From: Cristatella mucedo
Taxonomy: Eukaryota > Bryozoa > Phylactolaemata > Cristatellidae
Direction: 5' to 3'
DNA length: 64,000 nt
NCBI GenBank assembly: GCA_009760855.2
Contig: WPIO01000017.1
Location: forward strand, 2,396,001-2,460,000
A program made the position numbers and the translations under genes. Of this stretch, positions 1 to 12,200 are shown piece by piece. The notes under the pieces are model-generated. The model did not search any database, had not been told where the DNA came from, and was given only the letters and a program-made list of their open reading frames with translations. Within the stretch, counting starts at the first letter, position 1, and every line of letters begins with the position of its first letter.

Positions 1-1840
1 AAGTAAAAAGTGCTTAGTAGTTTTCAGTTGCCAAGTGCGCAGCTTGAATAGATGCGAGTTCACTTCCTAAGAAAGAGCAGACAATACTTCGTACTTCACT
101 TCGTCCTCGTTCCCTTGGATGGAGAAATTGTAAAAGTCGCTCGCTGAGGCAGCCCACTAGGTTCACTTGTAGTCATTCGAATTCGACTTTGCTCTCTCGC
201 AGGTTTCCGGTAAGGATAATAATAATTCATCCTTATAGAGCCCAACGAGAACTAGATCTCTTTGTGGGCACTTCAAATGAACCAGAAAGAAAGCGCGTAA
301 ACCGATTGGTTGCAGCAGCGATGGCGCGTGAAGGAGGGATCAGTGGAAGGAGCAGATTCTGTGCGGAAAGGGCGGATCGAATTCGAAATTGCGTAGCTGC
401 GGTATATTTGTTTCGTGTCGTGCTAATTTGGAAATGCCGCAGCTTCAGCAATCGTCGACGGCTATACCTCGACGATACTGTAAGCGCTCACAGTTTATTT
501 GGTGAGGCTGTTGTAGTTCGATTGCATGCGGGCTGGTACCGCTCCTCTCCTCAACAGCTGGTGGGAGCCTCCTCGAGAGGGGCCTGTGCACAGCTGTGGT
601 CCGCTTCTAATGAGGCGTTGACACAGGCCGATAACCCGCTGGTGGACAGATGGTAGATTTACCATCGGGGTCGGCAAAGGCACAGCCGGAGTCGAGGAGA
701 GGGGACTCGAGTGGGAGAGAGGGGCGAGTGAAGTCGTGCTCCCTCTGCTCTGTGAGTAGTAGAATAAATTGTTGGCGTTGTTCACCAGCTAGCTCTCTGA
801 TGTGCGAACCAAACTACAGTTTTAAGTAGCGTGTTACGCGTCGGTCGCGGCGACCGCCTCAGCTACCTCTCCACCCGCGCCGCATACAGAGTACATGTCA
901 CGTACGACAGAGACACACTTGGTCTGTCACTCCCATGGCCTCAACAGCGCTGGTCTCCCGCAAGCTTTACCGCCAACCCTAAATTAACTAGCATGCACGA
1001 ACAACCGAAGAACTAGACGTGCGGGGTAGTCGCCGAAGCCTTCGGGTGGCGTGGATTCGTCTCGACAGGGGGCCCCTCGTCGAATTTCTACCTAGCGCCA
1101 AGCCTACCTAGACACCAGGACGCGAGTGGCTAGCGCACTGTGCCGTCTAAGTTGCGCTTAGCTGTTTATCGCAGGAGGCAGCGACGTCTTCGGAGTCCCC
1201 GATTCGTCACGCGGCGGCGGCCCCTCGGCGTGGAACCCCACCTCCCTCTCTTTCTCTCTCCCTCTTTTTCTCTTTCTCTCACTCTCCCTCTCTCCGTATG
1301 CGACCCTACGGCGATCGAGGACCCATAAGCTTGCGCATGGATCCGCTACTTAAAGAACCGTTGTAGGACTTGCCCCACGTGAGCCACAGGTGAGCAGGCA
1401 GCTCAACGTCAATCGCCTACCAGCAAGGCGGAGGAGGGGGCGAACACACGTGTGCTTCCGTTGTTCCTCCCACCCACCGCGAGCCGGCTACTGCTCCCTG
1501 TGGCACCGTCTATTGCGATTCTCAGACAGGATTAGTTGTCGCTGATCTATCGTGTCAAAGCGCATAGCTTGCCACACAAACCTCGCATATTTTGGCAAGC
1601 ATCAGCTCAAGGATAGGCGAACGTAAGCTGTCTGAACACAAGACTGTCCAGTCCTTCCACGAGCACACGTTCTTCCAGAGCATCGTCACCAGTTGCACCT
1701 CATGCGTTCAAGCTATTCCTTTGCAACCATACTAGCGTCTATTAGCATGCAGGCTGACTCGGCCTGGCTTTCCGGGTCCAAGATCGGTAATCCTGCTATA
1801 GGTGCAGCTCCCCTGCTGGCTTTAAGCAGAAAAGCTACCC
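1..1840. other. Upstream intergenic stretch, nothing recognised
   Basis: Open frames exist here (one of 155 codons at 189-656) but none shows splice sites, domains or protein-like composition. A pyrimidine-rich CT tract lies at about 1238-1296. The stretch around 1105-1165 resembles 43088-43160, so at least part of it is a dispersed repeat. It could contain the 5' end of a neighbouring gene, but I see no direct support. Confidence 0.4.
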
Positions 1841-1848
1841 ATTGTCGG

Positions 1849-2030
1849 TGAGCCGTGATGGCACACGAGGTAAGGTATTCATCTTCCATGATCTCTGTCC
1901 CGAGGTCGTGGGTTCGAATCCTGCGGTGGTGATCCTTTATTGCCTCTGCAAGCGGTGGTGATAACCGTAAAGATTTTTCTGTCGCTATACAAAAGAGGCT
2001 GTTAAATCAGCTAGTATTTTTTGGTCGGAA
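1849..2030 (+). mobile_element. tRNA-derived SINE, family SINE-A
   Basis: The head GTGAGCCGTGATGGC followed by the B-box-like GGTTCGAATCC at 1911 marks a tRNA-derived pol III promoter. The body (CTGCAAGCGGTGGTGATAACC, then TCGCTATACAAAAGAGGCTG) recurs in at least ten other places in this window in both orientations. It faces a second copy at 2104-2289. Confidence 0.8.
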
Positions 2031-2103
2031 TTTTTCTGAGTTGAAGTAACACTCATTTGCTGAACGCTTCGCCGGTATTGTGGCCAACGGCATTCCTACA
2101 GCT

Positions 2104-2289
2104 TAATAAATAAAAATAAATCCTAGCTGCTTACACAGCCTCTTTTTGTATAGCGATAAAAGATCCTTTACGGCTATCACCACCGCTTGCAGTGGCGATT
2201 TAGGATCGCCCACAACAGGAATTGAACCCACGACCTCGGGACCGTGGTCATGAAACCAACCGCCTTACCTAGTGTGCCATCACGGCCCA
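2104..2289 (-). mobile_element. tRNA-derived SINE, family SINE-A, inverted copy
   Basis: Reverse-complement copy of the same SINE as at 1849-2030, including TAAATAAAAATAAA at its tail end and GAATTGAACCCACGACC as the inverted B-box region. Tails face each other with about 75 bp between, so a transcript across both could fold into a long imperfect hairpin. Confidence 0.8.
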
Positions 2290-2547
2290 CCAGCGCTCAA
2301 TTAGAGTAACGTTTTGCCTGCCGAGACCTTCGCGAATGTCGCTAATCTGCCGACTTGCTTCATATTCGGCTAAAAGCGAAGTGCCTAGATTGAGATTTAA
2401 ATCTCTTAGATGACTTTAAAAATGCTTCCATAATGATTAGTATTAATGTATTTACAGCCGCTCATTTTAATCGTTCTGATGCCTAGAATAGAAATGATAG
2501 ATTACTCACAGCACATCATTATCTTTGTCTATTACCCTTTCTCTTTG

Positions 2548-2768
2548 CAGAAAATGAAAAGCGCATAGAAAGAGATTGAGTTCTCTAAGGGCTCTTTATC
2601 AAGTGTATTATTATTATTATTATTATTATTCCTTCCCTTCTCGGCTCTCCTCGTAGAAATCATAGCTGCAAGGCCACTAGCCAGTGTATAATAATAGTAA
2701 TAATAATAATGCACTTGATAAAGCTCCCTCAGAGAACTCAATCTCTTTCAAGGCGTTCTACATTTGCT
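2548..2768. repeat. Inverted pair of LINE-1 3' tails
   Basis: A plus-strand tail (AAGCGCATAGAAAGAGATT ... then ATT repeats) occupies 2548-2630. A minus-strand tail of the same family (AATAATAATGCACTTGATAA ... TTCTACATTTGC) occupies about 2688-2768. Both are the extreme 3' ends of the CR1/L2-like LINE-1 family seen throughout the window. Confidence 0.75.
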
Positions 2769-3257
2769 TTTTCTACATTGAGTGTAGTGTATGCAATGTT
2801 CTGCCGACCAGAGAGGCATCAAGCAGACTAGAAAGAGCTGATCCAGCCTCTTACTGAGCCACTCCGCAGCAGAGAGTCGGCGCAGATTCGGCATTTAGCA
2901 GCTACACATTAGCAGCGCGAACGGCGGAGCTGAGTAACGTCCGCGAGAAAAAGGCTCGCCGCCATTTGGTGAGCTGCCTGCTGACCTGATTGATGTCTCA
3001 CCGGCCACCCACCCTCTGCAGCATAAATAAATATATCTGTCAAGAATTGATTCATCTTTTAAAAATATTTTGTAGCATCTTGCAATGTTTAGTCAAGTGC
3101 ATTTAAGGATGGCTGCAATTCATGATTCATACAGATTTTTGTGGCCCCAACACGGACAAGGGCAAGGTCATCGCACTCAGGTTCTTGCCGGCCTAGGGTT
3201 AGTGTGCGTGTGTGGGTAGCAGTCGAGTGCAGGTGCTCTCTGCTTTAGTCGGCGCTA

Positions 3258-6200
3258 ATGGCTCTGGAGGATCTTCCCGGGGTATTCGAAATGTTTAAAG
3301 ACGGATTTCCATATTCGTTTCTATATTTTCTGCCAATAGTCCTCATCCTGTCGTCGCCGGTGTCGGGCTCTCAGAATTTCACCGTTTACCGAATGCAGCA
3401 TTACGACCTTCAAGCAGTCAATTATGGTATGTTCCCGTACGCGAAAAAGCGCGCTTTTGGCGTGGCAGTTTTCGTAGCTACTACGCGCCATGACCGGTGG
3501 TTCTGCGAACCGTTATCGGCAGCCTTATTTCGTCCGCTTCATTTGAAGGGAGTCGCAGTACACTGGTCGGCATGGAAGCCAAGCACGCAGAGGCTAGGAT
3601 GATAACGAGGCGCTGCGTAATTGCTAAGCTGGCAGATATGACTGCCAGTCGCTACAGAGATATCGTGGCTCAAAATGCTGGTGCTTTGCTGGTCATCTTA
3701 CCGGATGCGAGCTCCGTGGAGGCGGATGCCGCCGAGGTACTGGGTACCAACCTTGACACGTCTCCATGGACGTGCGCATTCTATCTCTCTGCTTAGCTGT
3801 TCGTGGAGGTTTCCCGAAATCGGCTCCATTTATTGACGTCGGCTAATGCTGTGCATTGCCTGCTAATGAGCTGCCAGTTATGATCGCGTACTAAGCACAG
3901 ACATAGATGTACGTGCATCCAAGTTGTAATGCAGTCGGAGTCAGCCGAGCTTTTTCCAGAATATGTTCAAACAATTTCCCGTTAAATCTAAGATTCTTTT
4001 TCATAAGAATCTTTTTTTAAGGTTTAAAGCTGATAGTGTCAAGTCTATAACTGCTCAGATTTCTCGGGTCAAAACGCCAGGCTCTGCTCTTTTGCTGCTG
4101 TGTGCCAGTAAAGCACGGGCACAGTCGTCCGAGTCGGCTGCTAGATCTCCGTGTGCTCCAGGATTATCCTGTGCTTGCCTCTTAGTGCTGGCTGCTCTGC
4201 ATAGAAGATTATCTAGAGACAGCCGGGTTCTTTATTTCAGCTTAAAAGCCGTGGTTTAGTTGGGAGGGGGAAAGCTGTGCATCGTAAACTGACCTTGTTG
4301 TTAAGCGATTGGTAACGACACTTGCTTTTTTTTAATACTCGAGACAAGGTGCTGAGCATTGCATTCTGATCTTCTGGATCATCCGTCGTGGGCTCAGTTG
4401 CTGTGCTGCAATTGCTTTAACATACTGACAGAAATTTCATTTAGTGTAGGATATAATGCAGCCACTGTGTTTTACAGCAATGGCTTCTCTGTTGGGCCAC
4501 TGCGGGCGTTAGTGTTGTGCAGTTAAGGACAATTTATTTTTGTTGTGCAATCTGTAGCAGTAGCTTGCAGGTGGTGTCATTGTTGCAGCTTTCTGCCACT
4601 TGCCTGTTTTCCAAGGACTCGTCTTGATTCAAACCTTCTGTCTGACTATGTCCCAGCCTTTTGATTCAGACTTGCGGTCAAAGCATTTCCGCCCGGCTTT
4701 TCGTGTACCATATCATAGGTGTGCTTCTAAAATGGCAAATGATGCTAGGCATTGTACCACTTGCCCTCCTGAGTGGTTGTTTAGCTGTGCCTCGAACCAA
4801 ACTCAAAAATCGTATTTAGACCGTGCGTGTAGTTCGTATGCTCCCAAAGCGTGGAACTCAGTCCAGACTGAAGACAAGACATGGCTTGCATGACATTTAA
4901 AACAAGCTAAAAAACGCACCTGTTCTTCACGACATTGGCTGGGCCTTGGGGAATTGTCGTGTATGTGCTTATGCCTGCTAACACTGTGCACACCTTCACT
5001 TAACCATATTGGCAAGCTTTGCAGCATATGTCAGGTGTCTAGAAGGAGATATATTTTTCTTAAGGTGCTATAACAATGTCTTACTGTTATTAGTGTATTA
5101 GAAAGCCACTTGGCATGACTTGTATAGCACCGAAGAAGTTGGCATTCTCCACCGCCCGGCTTACCATATACACAGCTGTGACGTTGCTCGTCTTTCTCAG
5201 CAATTGACCGCTGACCTCTCTTGGCACCGGGCAATCGTCCGAACCAGCTCCGAGGTGGTGCTGCTCGTGCGGATACACACAGCTGTGCCACACACAGCTG
5301 TGTCTACCCCGCCGCTGCTGCCTTTTCGTTATGGTCCGACTCAGTCTGGCTTCGAGTTACAGACTAATAATAATAATAATAATAATAATAATAGTTATAC
5401 ATTTTATATAACACTCTAAGAAAACTCAATCTCTTTCTAGGCACTTTACATTTGCTGCAAAGGAAGCACGATCGAATGGTTAATGGTAGCACGCTCAATA
5501 AACAAAAGCATACCATGGTTAAGGGGTGACATGCACAGGCTCAACATTGCATCTAAATATAGTTAGTGGCAGCATGCACAGTGTCAGCAAGCATTAACAC
5601 ATTAAGGACGAATAAGAGGAACCCGCTAAATGCTGCGATAAATATGCTCGTTTTTAATTTCTTTTTTAAATGTTGTCGAGTCAGGAGCCGTCGTGACGGA
5701 AGTCGGGAGTGAGTTCCAGGCTTTGGGAGAATACAAACTAAAGGCACGTTTTATAGCTTATCTGTTTGTTATTTGACGTAGCACACAAGAAATTTATGCC
5801 TATGGACATCTACACACTTATCGCTTCGGGCTGGGTCTGCCACGCCGCTGGTGGCATTACACACACCAGTGGCAAGTAACCTGCATATTAGTTACGATCG
5901 TGTGCACTTATTATCGCTTTGTCATCATGGTTCAAATGCGTTCCTAGATGTTATTGCTGTTGCTAAGATCTGCGACTTATGCCTTAACAAAAGAAAAGTG
6001 CCCCAGAGCCGACAGACACGGGTCCGGGCCGCAAGCTGAGCCGCTGCTCGCGTTTGGTGGGAGCTTCGAGCTGAGTATCAGCTCGTTTGACTATTCTTAG
6101 CATTGTCTCGAACCGTTCAGAGCAGTCTTCCTCAAGCATTATAGTGAATCTCTCTAAACAGGCCTGCTATAACTCTGGTGGCCCAACTTAACGCTTGTCT

Positions 6201-9200
6201 TTGGAATCCTTGCTCAATGTGCAATTAACCTCTATTTACAAGCAACCCTATTTCTGAAAAAGGCCTCGATCTGCTCTCCTTGACTGAAACTTGGCTAAAA
6301 TTGGTAAACTGCCCGACAATTGAAGATGAGTGCATGCGAGGCTGCTGCCGGGGACTGACAGTCGTGAGTTCATAATCGTTGAATGGCCGAATGCAGTCGT
6401 TGGACAAAGTTCGGCATTGCCCTTCGTTTAGGATTAGCATCATTCTTTTGCCTTTTCTAACCTACCGACAAGTGGTTTGTTTTATGCTTGTGCTCATGCT
6501 TTGCCGACCCTGTTTCATCTGACTTTTTACAAAACTTTCAACCAAGTCCATCGAGATTCAAACGGTGCTGTGCTCGGGTTCTTCCTTCTCTCAGCCCCAG
6601 TCCGTGTCGTTACAGGCCATGATTGAACTAGAAAGAGAATTTCTGTCTCAGTCCACTCTACTGCCAGTGTACTTTGCATTCGACTCGCCCCAGTTGAGTG
6701 ATATCTACAGCAGGGTCATGGCTAGCAGTGTAAACGATGTAGCATCAACTGCTCTGAAAGGTACGTATTTATCGCTGGCGCTTTCATAGAAGGGAGCCAT
6801 CTCGCGGCACATTTTAGCGTGGTTGGAGTCCCGATGGATGCACACGTTCGTTTTAGCGATGTGGACCGAGGCTTTCGGCGATGGCTATCAGATGAGTGTC
6901 AGCACGACTTCGGCCAAGCAGCTCAGCGACTTCCAAGTCACTAACTTACACGTGCGTGGGTCGTCGTTGCTAGACAGTGTCTTCTCCTCTGACCTTTCCT
7001 CGCTCGTGGCAGTGAGCTGCGAAGCTTTTTTTTTTATCCGAAATCATAGCTCTGCCTCAGCTGGTGGCTCTCCTTGTTCGGCAATACGCACCTTCTTGGT
7101 GCTGGTGAGAATGACTTGCAGCTAAAGCAACCGAAGGGAGCTGGCGGGGAGATGCTTGGTGGTGCTGCTGGTCTGGCCCAGTGGTCAAGGTGCTCGCCCC
7201 GACCAGGGTCTGGCCGAGGTCGTTGGCTCGAGCCCGGAGGCATATGTGAAGCCCCTGAATAGAGATTAAGTTCTCTTAGGGCAGTGGCTCTCAACCTTCC
7301 TAACGCCACGACCCTTTAATACAGTTCCTCATGTTGTGGCGACCCCAACCATTCAATTATTGTGTGCGAAATGTGGAAACGCGTGTTTTCCGATGGTCTT
7401 AGGCGACCCCTGTGAAAGGGCCATTCGACCCCCAAAGGGGTCGCGACCCACAGGTTGAGAACCGATGTCAAGATTCAGCCCATTGGAAAACTTTCGGGTA
7501 CACTTATGATTGTGAAGTAGGCAATCCTAAGTCATGATTAGGTAAAAAACAAAATGTATTATGTATATGGACAACATGGTCTTGTGCTCTTGGACGTTGG
7601 GGTTTTGCACATTACTTTGGATCTGCGTCTGGCACTCCAGATGCACACATGAACTGGTTGATTTGTAACTGTTAGCAAGGAGCTACACAAGTCCACCTCA
7701 GCAGTGTAACTACTGGCTAAAATTCTGTGGCTGATCTAGCACCTATAGTGCAACAGTCGGCAACGTCATCATTTTCTGTTGGAATGTCGACTGTCTCTGA
7801 GAGTGAGCACATGTATTGCATAGCCACAGCTGAACTGTTTCATGTAGGACTACCGAGCGTCCATACGGTAGGTAGCAGGACAAAAGCAAGACAGTAATCC
7901 TGAGCTGGTGTGCACCTTGGCAAACTGGATACTGACAGTTTTTGTGCAGGGCCAGTTTATTATGGAGCAAGGGAAGCGGTTTGCCAAGATTCTTGGTTTG
8001 GTTAACAGGCAACTGTATGTTCTCGGAAATTCGATGGATAGTGTGTAAGTGCCATCGACTCAAGTCCTTCAAAATACCTGTGGAGTTGTTGGCTCAGTAG
8101 ATTTTCAGGCTCCCAACACCTCACTTCCAATACTACTGCAAACGTGTCTGGAAGGATTATTTCAGCCAGGCGATATGTATATTATGGGCAAAGTGGGCAT
8201 GCCTATTGAATGGCGCCCGACCGATTTAAAGTGCCTAGAAAGAGATTCAGTTCTCTGAGGGAGCTATACCAATGTATAAAAATAATACTTATTATTGTTA
8301 TTATATGTACTGAACATTGCAGCTGACCCCTGACCTGATCACCAGCTGGAGCAGTGGTGGAAGCTACGATTCTCTTAGCTTAGCTCGACTTGTGTCAATT
8401 CTGACACACATTTGTGAGACTAGTTGATTGATTATCTTACATCTTTGATGCTGCTTGCTTTGTTCTCCCCAAGCTGCCTCTAGCCTTTAAGGTCTGTACA
8501 GTAACTGGTTCGTCTTAGTTCTCTTTGTTTTACCATGATGTGTGCTATTTAGTCAGTCGGCAGCATATAGGTTTTCTATCAGCTCACAATGTATGACTGC
8601 AAAATTACTTATCAAGCCAAAGTACCTGGTCTTCAACAAGCCGTCCATTGAATAGTGAGTGGTGCAGCAGCGTTTTTCCCCACTCACGGTCCGGCAGACG
8701 CTGGTCTAGTGTGACGGCATACGTACGCCATTGCTCTGTGCCCACCATCTCTTGCGAGCATGCCAAGGAAGTGCATCATCCGGTGCCTCTCTGCGCGCTG
8801 CCCTGCGCGCTGCCCAGCTCGTGCGAGCCCCACCCCTGCCGAGCTGCAAGCGCATGCAGCTCGGCCTTGACCCCCTAGCTTGACGACAGCCTTCCTCGGG
8901 TTATTGCTGCACTTTAAAATATGTAGACCCTTCAGACACGTCGAGTTTGGCCATATGCCAATGGTACAGAAGAGGGAGACAGGTTTCGGGAGACAGGAGA
9001 AAGGCGACGTCATAGCCCCTTCTGTCTAAGAGCCGCCTGTCCGTACGAGCTGCTAATTAATGGCTGGCCCGCTGAGCTGGCCAATGCGCGTATCTTCAGT
9101 TTTATAATTATTTTTATAATTATTACTGCTATTTATTACTTTATTATTATTTATTATATTACTGCTATGCAGCTGCATGTGTTGTTCTAGGCAGCCTCTT

Positions 9201-12200
9201 GGTTGACTCCGTGCCAGTGTGTATGTTCTTTGTCATTTTCTTAGGGCCTCCTGGTTGAAGATGCAGGGGAGAGCATCCCAACCGTGGCGTTCGTGGCTCA
9301 CTACGACGCATTTGGTGTAGCACCGGTACGTCCGGCAGATGGTGACATCACCAGCCAATTTCGACATGCTGATTCTAAATGAAGCATCTGGCCAAAATGA
9401 AAACACGTCGGCAGCTGTTTGTGCAAGATGTTTATTTGCTCCCTCGCTTTATAATTTTAAGCGAAGCAGTGCTGGCATCAAGCCGCGAGAGAGCGTGCCA
9501 TTCCTGCAGCAATCCTTGCTGTGACAACTTTATCTCGGGTTTTGTCCTTGAGCACTTAAGCACGTGTAGTTTTCTTTTCTTTTTTTCTTGAGTCGGCCCA
9601 ATTGCACGAGTCTGCTTGTGCATGATTTTTTTTTGGATTGTCAATAGTCACTCTCTTTCGGAGCGGACTCCAACGGCAGCGGTGTAGCTGCTCTGATAGA
9701 GCTGGCACGACTGTTCTCCTTACTTTATGCGAGTGCCAAGACCGCACCCAGGTAACTGGCCGAGAGAGAGCTGCCTTGCCCCCAAACGATTTACTGCTCG
9801 TATTTTCCAGTTACTTATTCGGATCCGAATTGCAATTCTCCAACAGGTTCAACATCATGTTCCTTCTAACTGGAGCTGGCAAGTTCAACTATTTTGGAAC
9901 AAAACGCTGGCTTGATGAGCAGCAGGAAAACGGAAGTACGTAGCCTCAGAGCTTAGGCTTAGATTCCAGTCGTTTTGCAGACCGTCCTTGTCCACGTTGC
10001 AGGCGTGCAGTGTGCATGTCAAAACAGCTGACTTGTGCAGCGTGGCTGTCAGCTCTAGCTTCGGAGGTTGCGAGTTCAACTTTCCAACACGTCACTATAT
10101 AGTCTTCATTTTTTCTGGTGTTATGATATACCTTTGAGTTGTTAGGCGCTCTATATATTAGCCTGACGGTTCAGCTGCACCTTGCTGGCAGGTTATGCTC
10201 AGTAGCATGAGCCAGCCCAGACTATCGCTTGCGAGTGAGCACAGCACAGCTAGCGCCAGCACAGCTTTCGAGGATCGTGCTTCCAAACTGAGGGATCACG
10301 AGTAGTGTTTACAATGGGCAGCCATACGTGGAGCTTTTGCCTGCTGACGTTAAGCCTTGAGATGCTCACGTCAGGGATTGTAGAAGTGCAGCTTCTTGGG
10401 TTTTGTTGAGTCCAATTCACCGTGTCACAGTTCTCATCAAGTCTATTGGTAGTTGCATGACAAGGTGCAGTGCCAATGATCTGCCACTTGTCGTGCTTGC
10501 ATGCATGCCAATGCAAACTGTCGAAGATCATTTTTCTTTTGCAGGAGTCAACTTATTGACAGACGTTCATTTTGTTGTTTGCTTAGACTCATTAGCTCGA
10601 GGTGACGAGCTCTATATGCATGTCTCGAAGCCACCTAAAGAGGGTTCACCAGCACATGCGTTTCAGCAGGTAATTTGCCGGTTGTAGGACATTTACCCCC
10701 TGGACGTTTCTTTCCCCCCAGACATTCCCCCCAGGGTAGGGCATTTCCCCCAATGTTGATGAATATATAACTAAGAGTACAGATATATACATATATTTCG
10801 TATGTTTGACTGCATGCATGGCCTATGTGTCTTGTTTGATCGCCTTGCTCTCTTTGTCTAATTGACTATACGTGTGCTGCTTTCGAGGTTATAGAGAATC
10901 GGTGTATGTCTAGGATGTGCACGGTACTACTGAACAGTATCCGACAGTCGTGGTCGTATGTCTCCTTTGTTTGTACTCCAGCTCGTATTGGCTAAGATCT
11001 GCCTGTTGGCTGCGATTGGCTGAGGTCGCCATCTACCGTTATTGGCTAAGATCTGTTTTTAAATATATGTCCATCGAGAGGATCATGTTTTTAACCAGCA
11101 TCTTTATGATTACCTTTTTATCTTGTGTGGATGAACTACATTTGTATGCTAGGATCTGTAGTTTCATGCGATCAGATATCCAATGTTTATTTGGATCTAT
11201 GTATGCCACCAGAGCAAGTTAGTATTGTTTTAGGATGCGTTCAATGAATCTTTGTTTGGAGCATCCTGATTAGGACTTGCAAACGACAGTGCATTTGCTG
11301 GCAGGCATGTACTGACGCTAAGTGAAAAAAATGGCTGGTTACCTAAGATAGCAGTGGCTGGGATCATGACCATCAGCTGTCATCTGCATCTAGTATTGGT
11401 GATGTCATTCGTAGCAGTTATCATGCGTATCGTGGCATCCTATTACAGGCACTGGGAAGTTCTCTGACTACTTCGGAATCCGGTGTGAAGTTTGAAATGG
11501 TCTACAAGAAGATCAACCTGGGCGACCCCACACTGGCCTGGGAGCACGAGCAGTTCAGCATCCACAAGCTATCAGCCTTCACCATGTCGCACTACAGTAC
11601 CCACAGAGAACCGAGCAGGAGCTCAGTTTTGGATACACGGTGAGTCCTTGCCATCTTTTCTACAGGCTCACGAGATGTTGCGTATGCTTTACACGCCGGG
11701 AACTGTTGCTATGCTAGTTACGATGGAAACCGACCACGGCCAGCTATTAATCGGTATGTAATGCGACTTGGCTTTGTTGCAAATATAGAGTGTATCAAGG
11801 AGACACAGATGAAAAGTAATGGTCGAGCCCAGCCCTGCTACAAGTCTTCTGTATTGCACTATAAGGGAACAAAATCTCTATCCAGGCTCTTTGCAAATCC
11901 CTGCAAGCAAAGGAATAACCAAGAGTTAATGACAAGCAAGGTATCATGCTTAGACAATCATGCAAAAGCATACAAGCATACAGATTCTGGTTTAGTGTGA
12001 GAGATGGTGAGCTGACTGGAAGCCAGTGAGTGAGTGACGCAAGAACACACTGGAGCAGCAAGGAGGCCAGATAAGTCGGTTGGTGTAGGCCAGTGAAGTG
12101 ACATGTGGCCAGAAAGACGACTAAGAAATAGCGCTTAGTAATATAATTATAACATAATTCATTTGTGTAGTGCCCTAATAGAACTTATTCTCTATTCAGG

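Noticed and set aside
189-656. 155-codon plus-strand open frame
   Set aside because: No domain, splice signal or neighbour support, and composition is not protein-like.
1849-1925. tRNA gene
   Set aside because: The tRNA-like head with a GGTTCGAATCC B box is the 5' part of a repeated SINE. The same holds for the SINE-B heads.
7282-7467. Vertebrate contamination as the explanation for the SPIN-like element
   Set aside because: It is embedded within a host SINE-B copy inside a nicalin intron, so it belongs to this genome unless the assembly is wrong.
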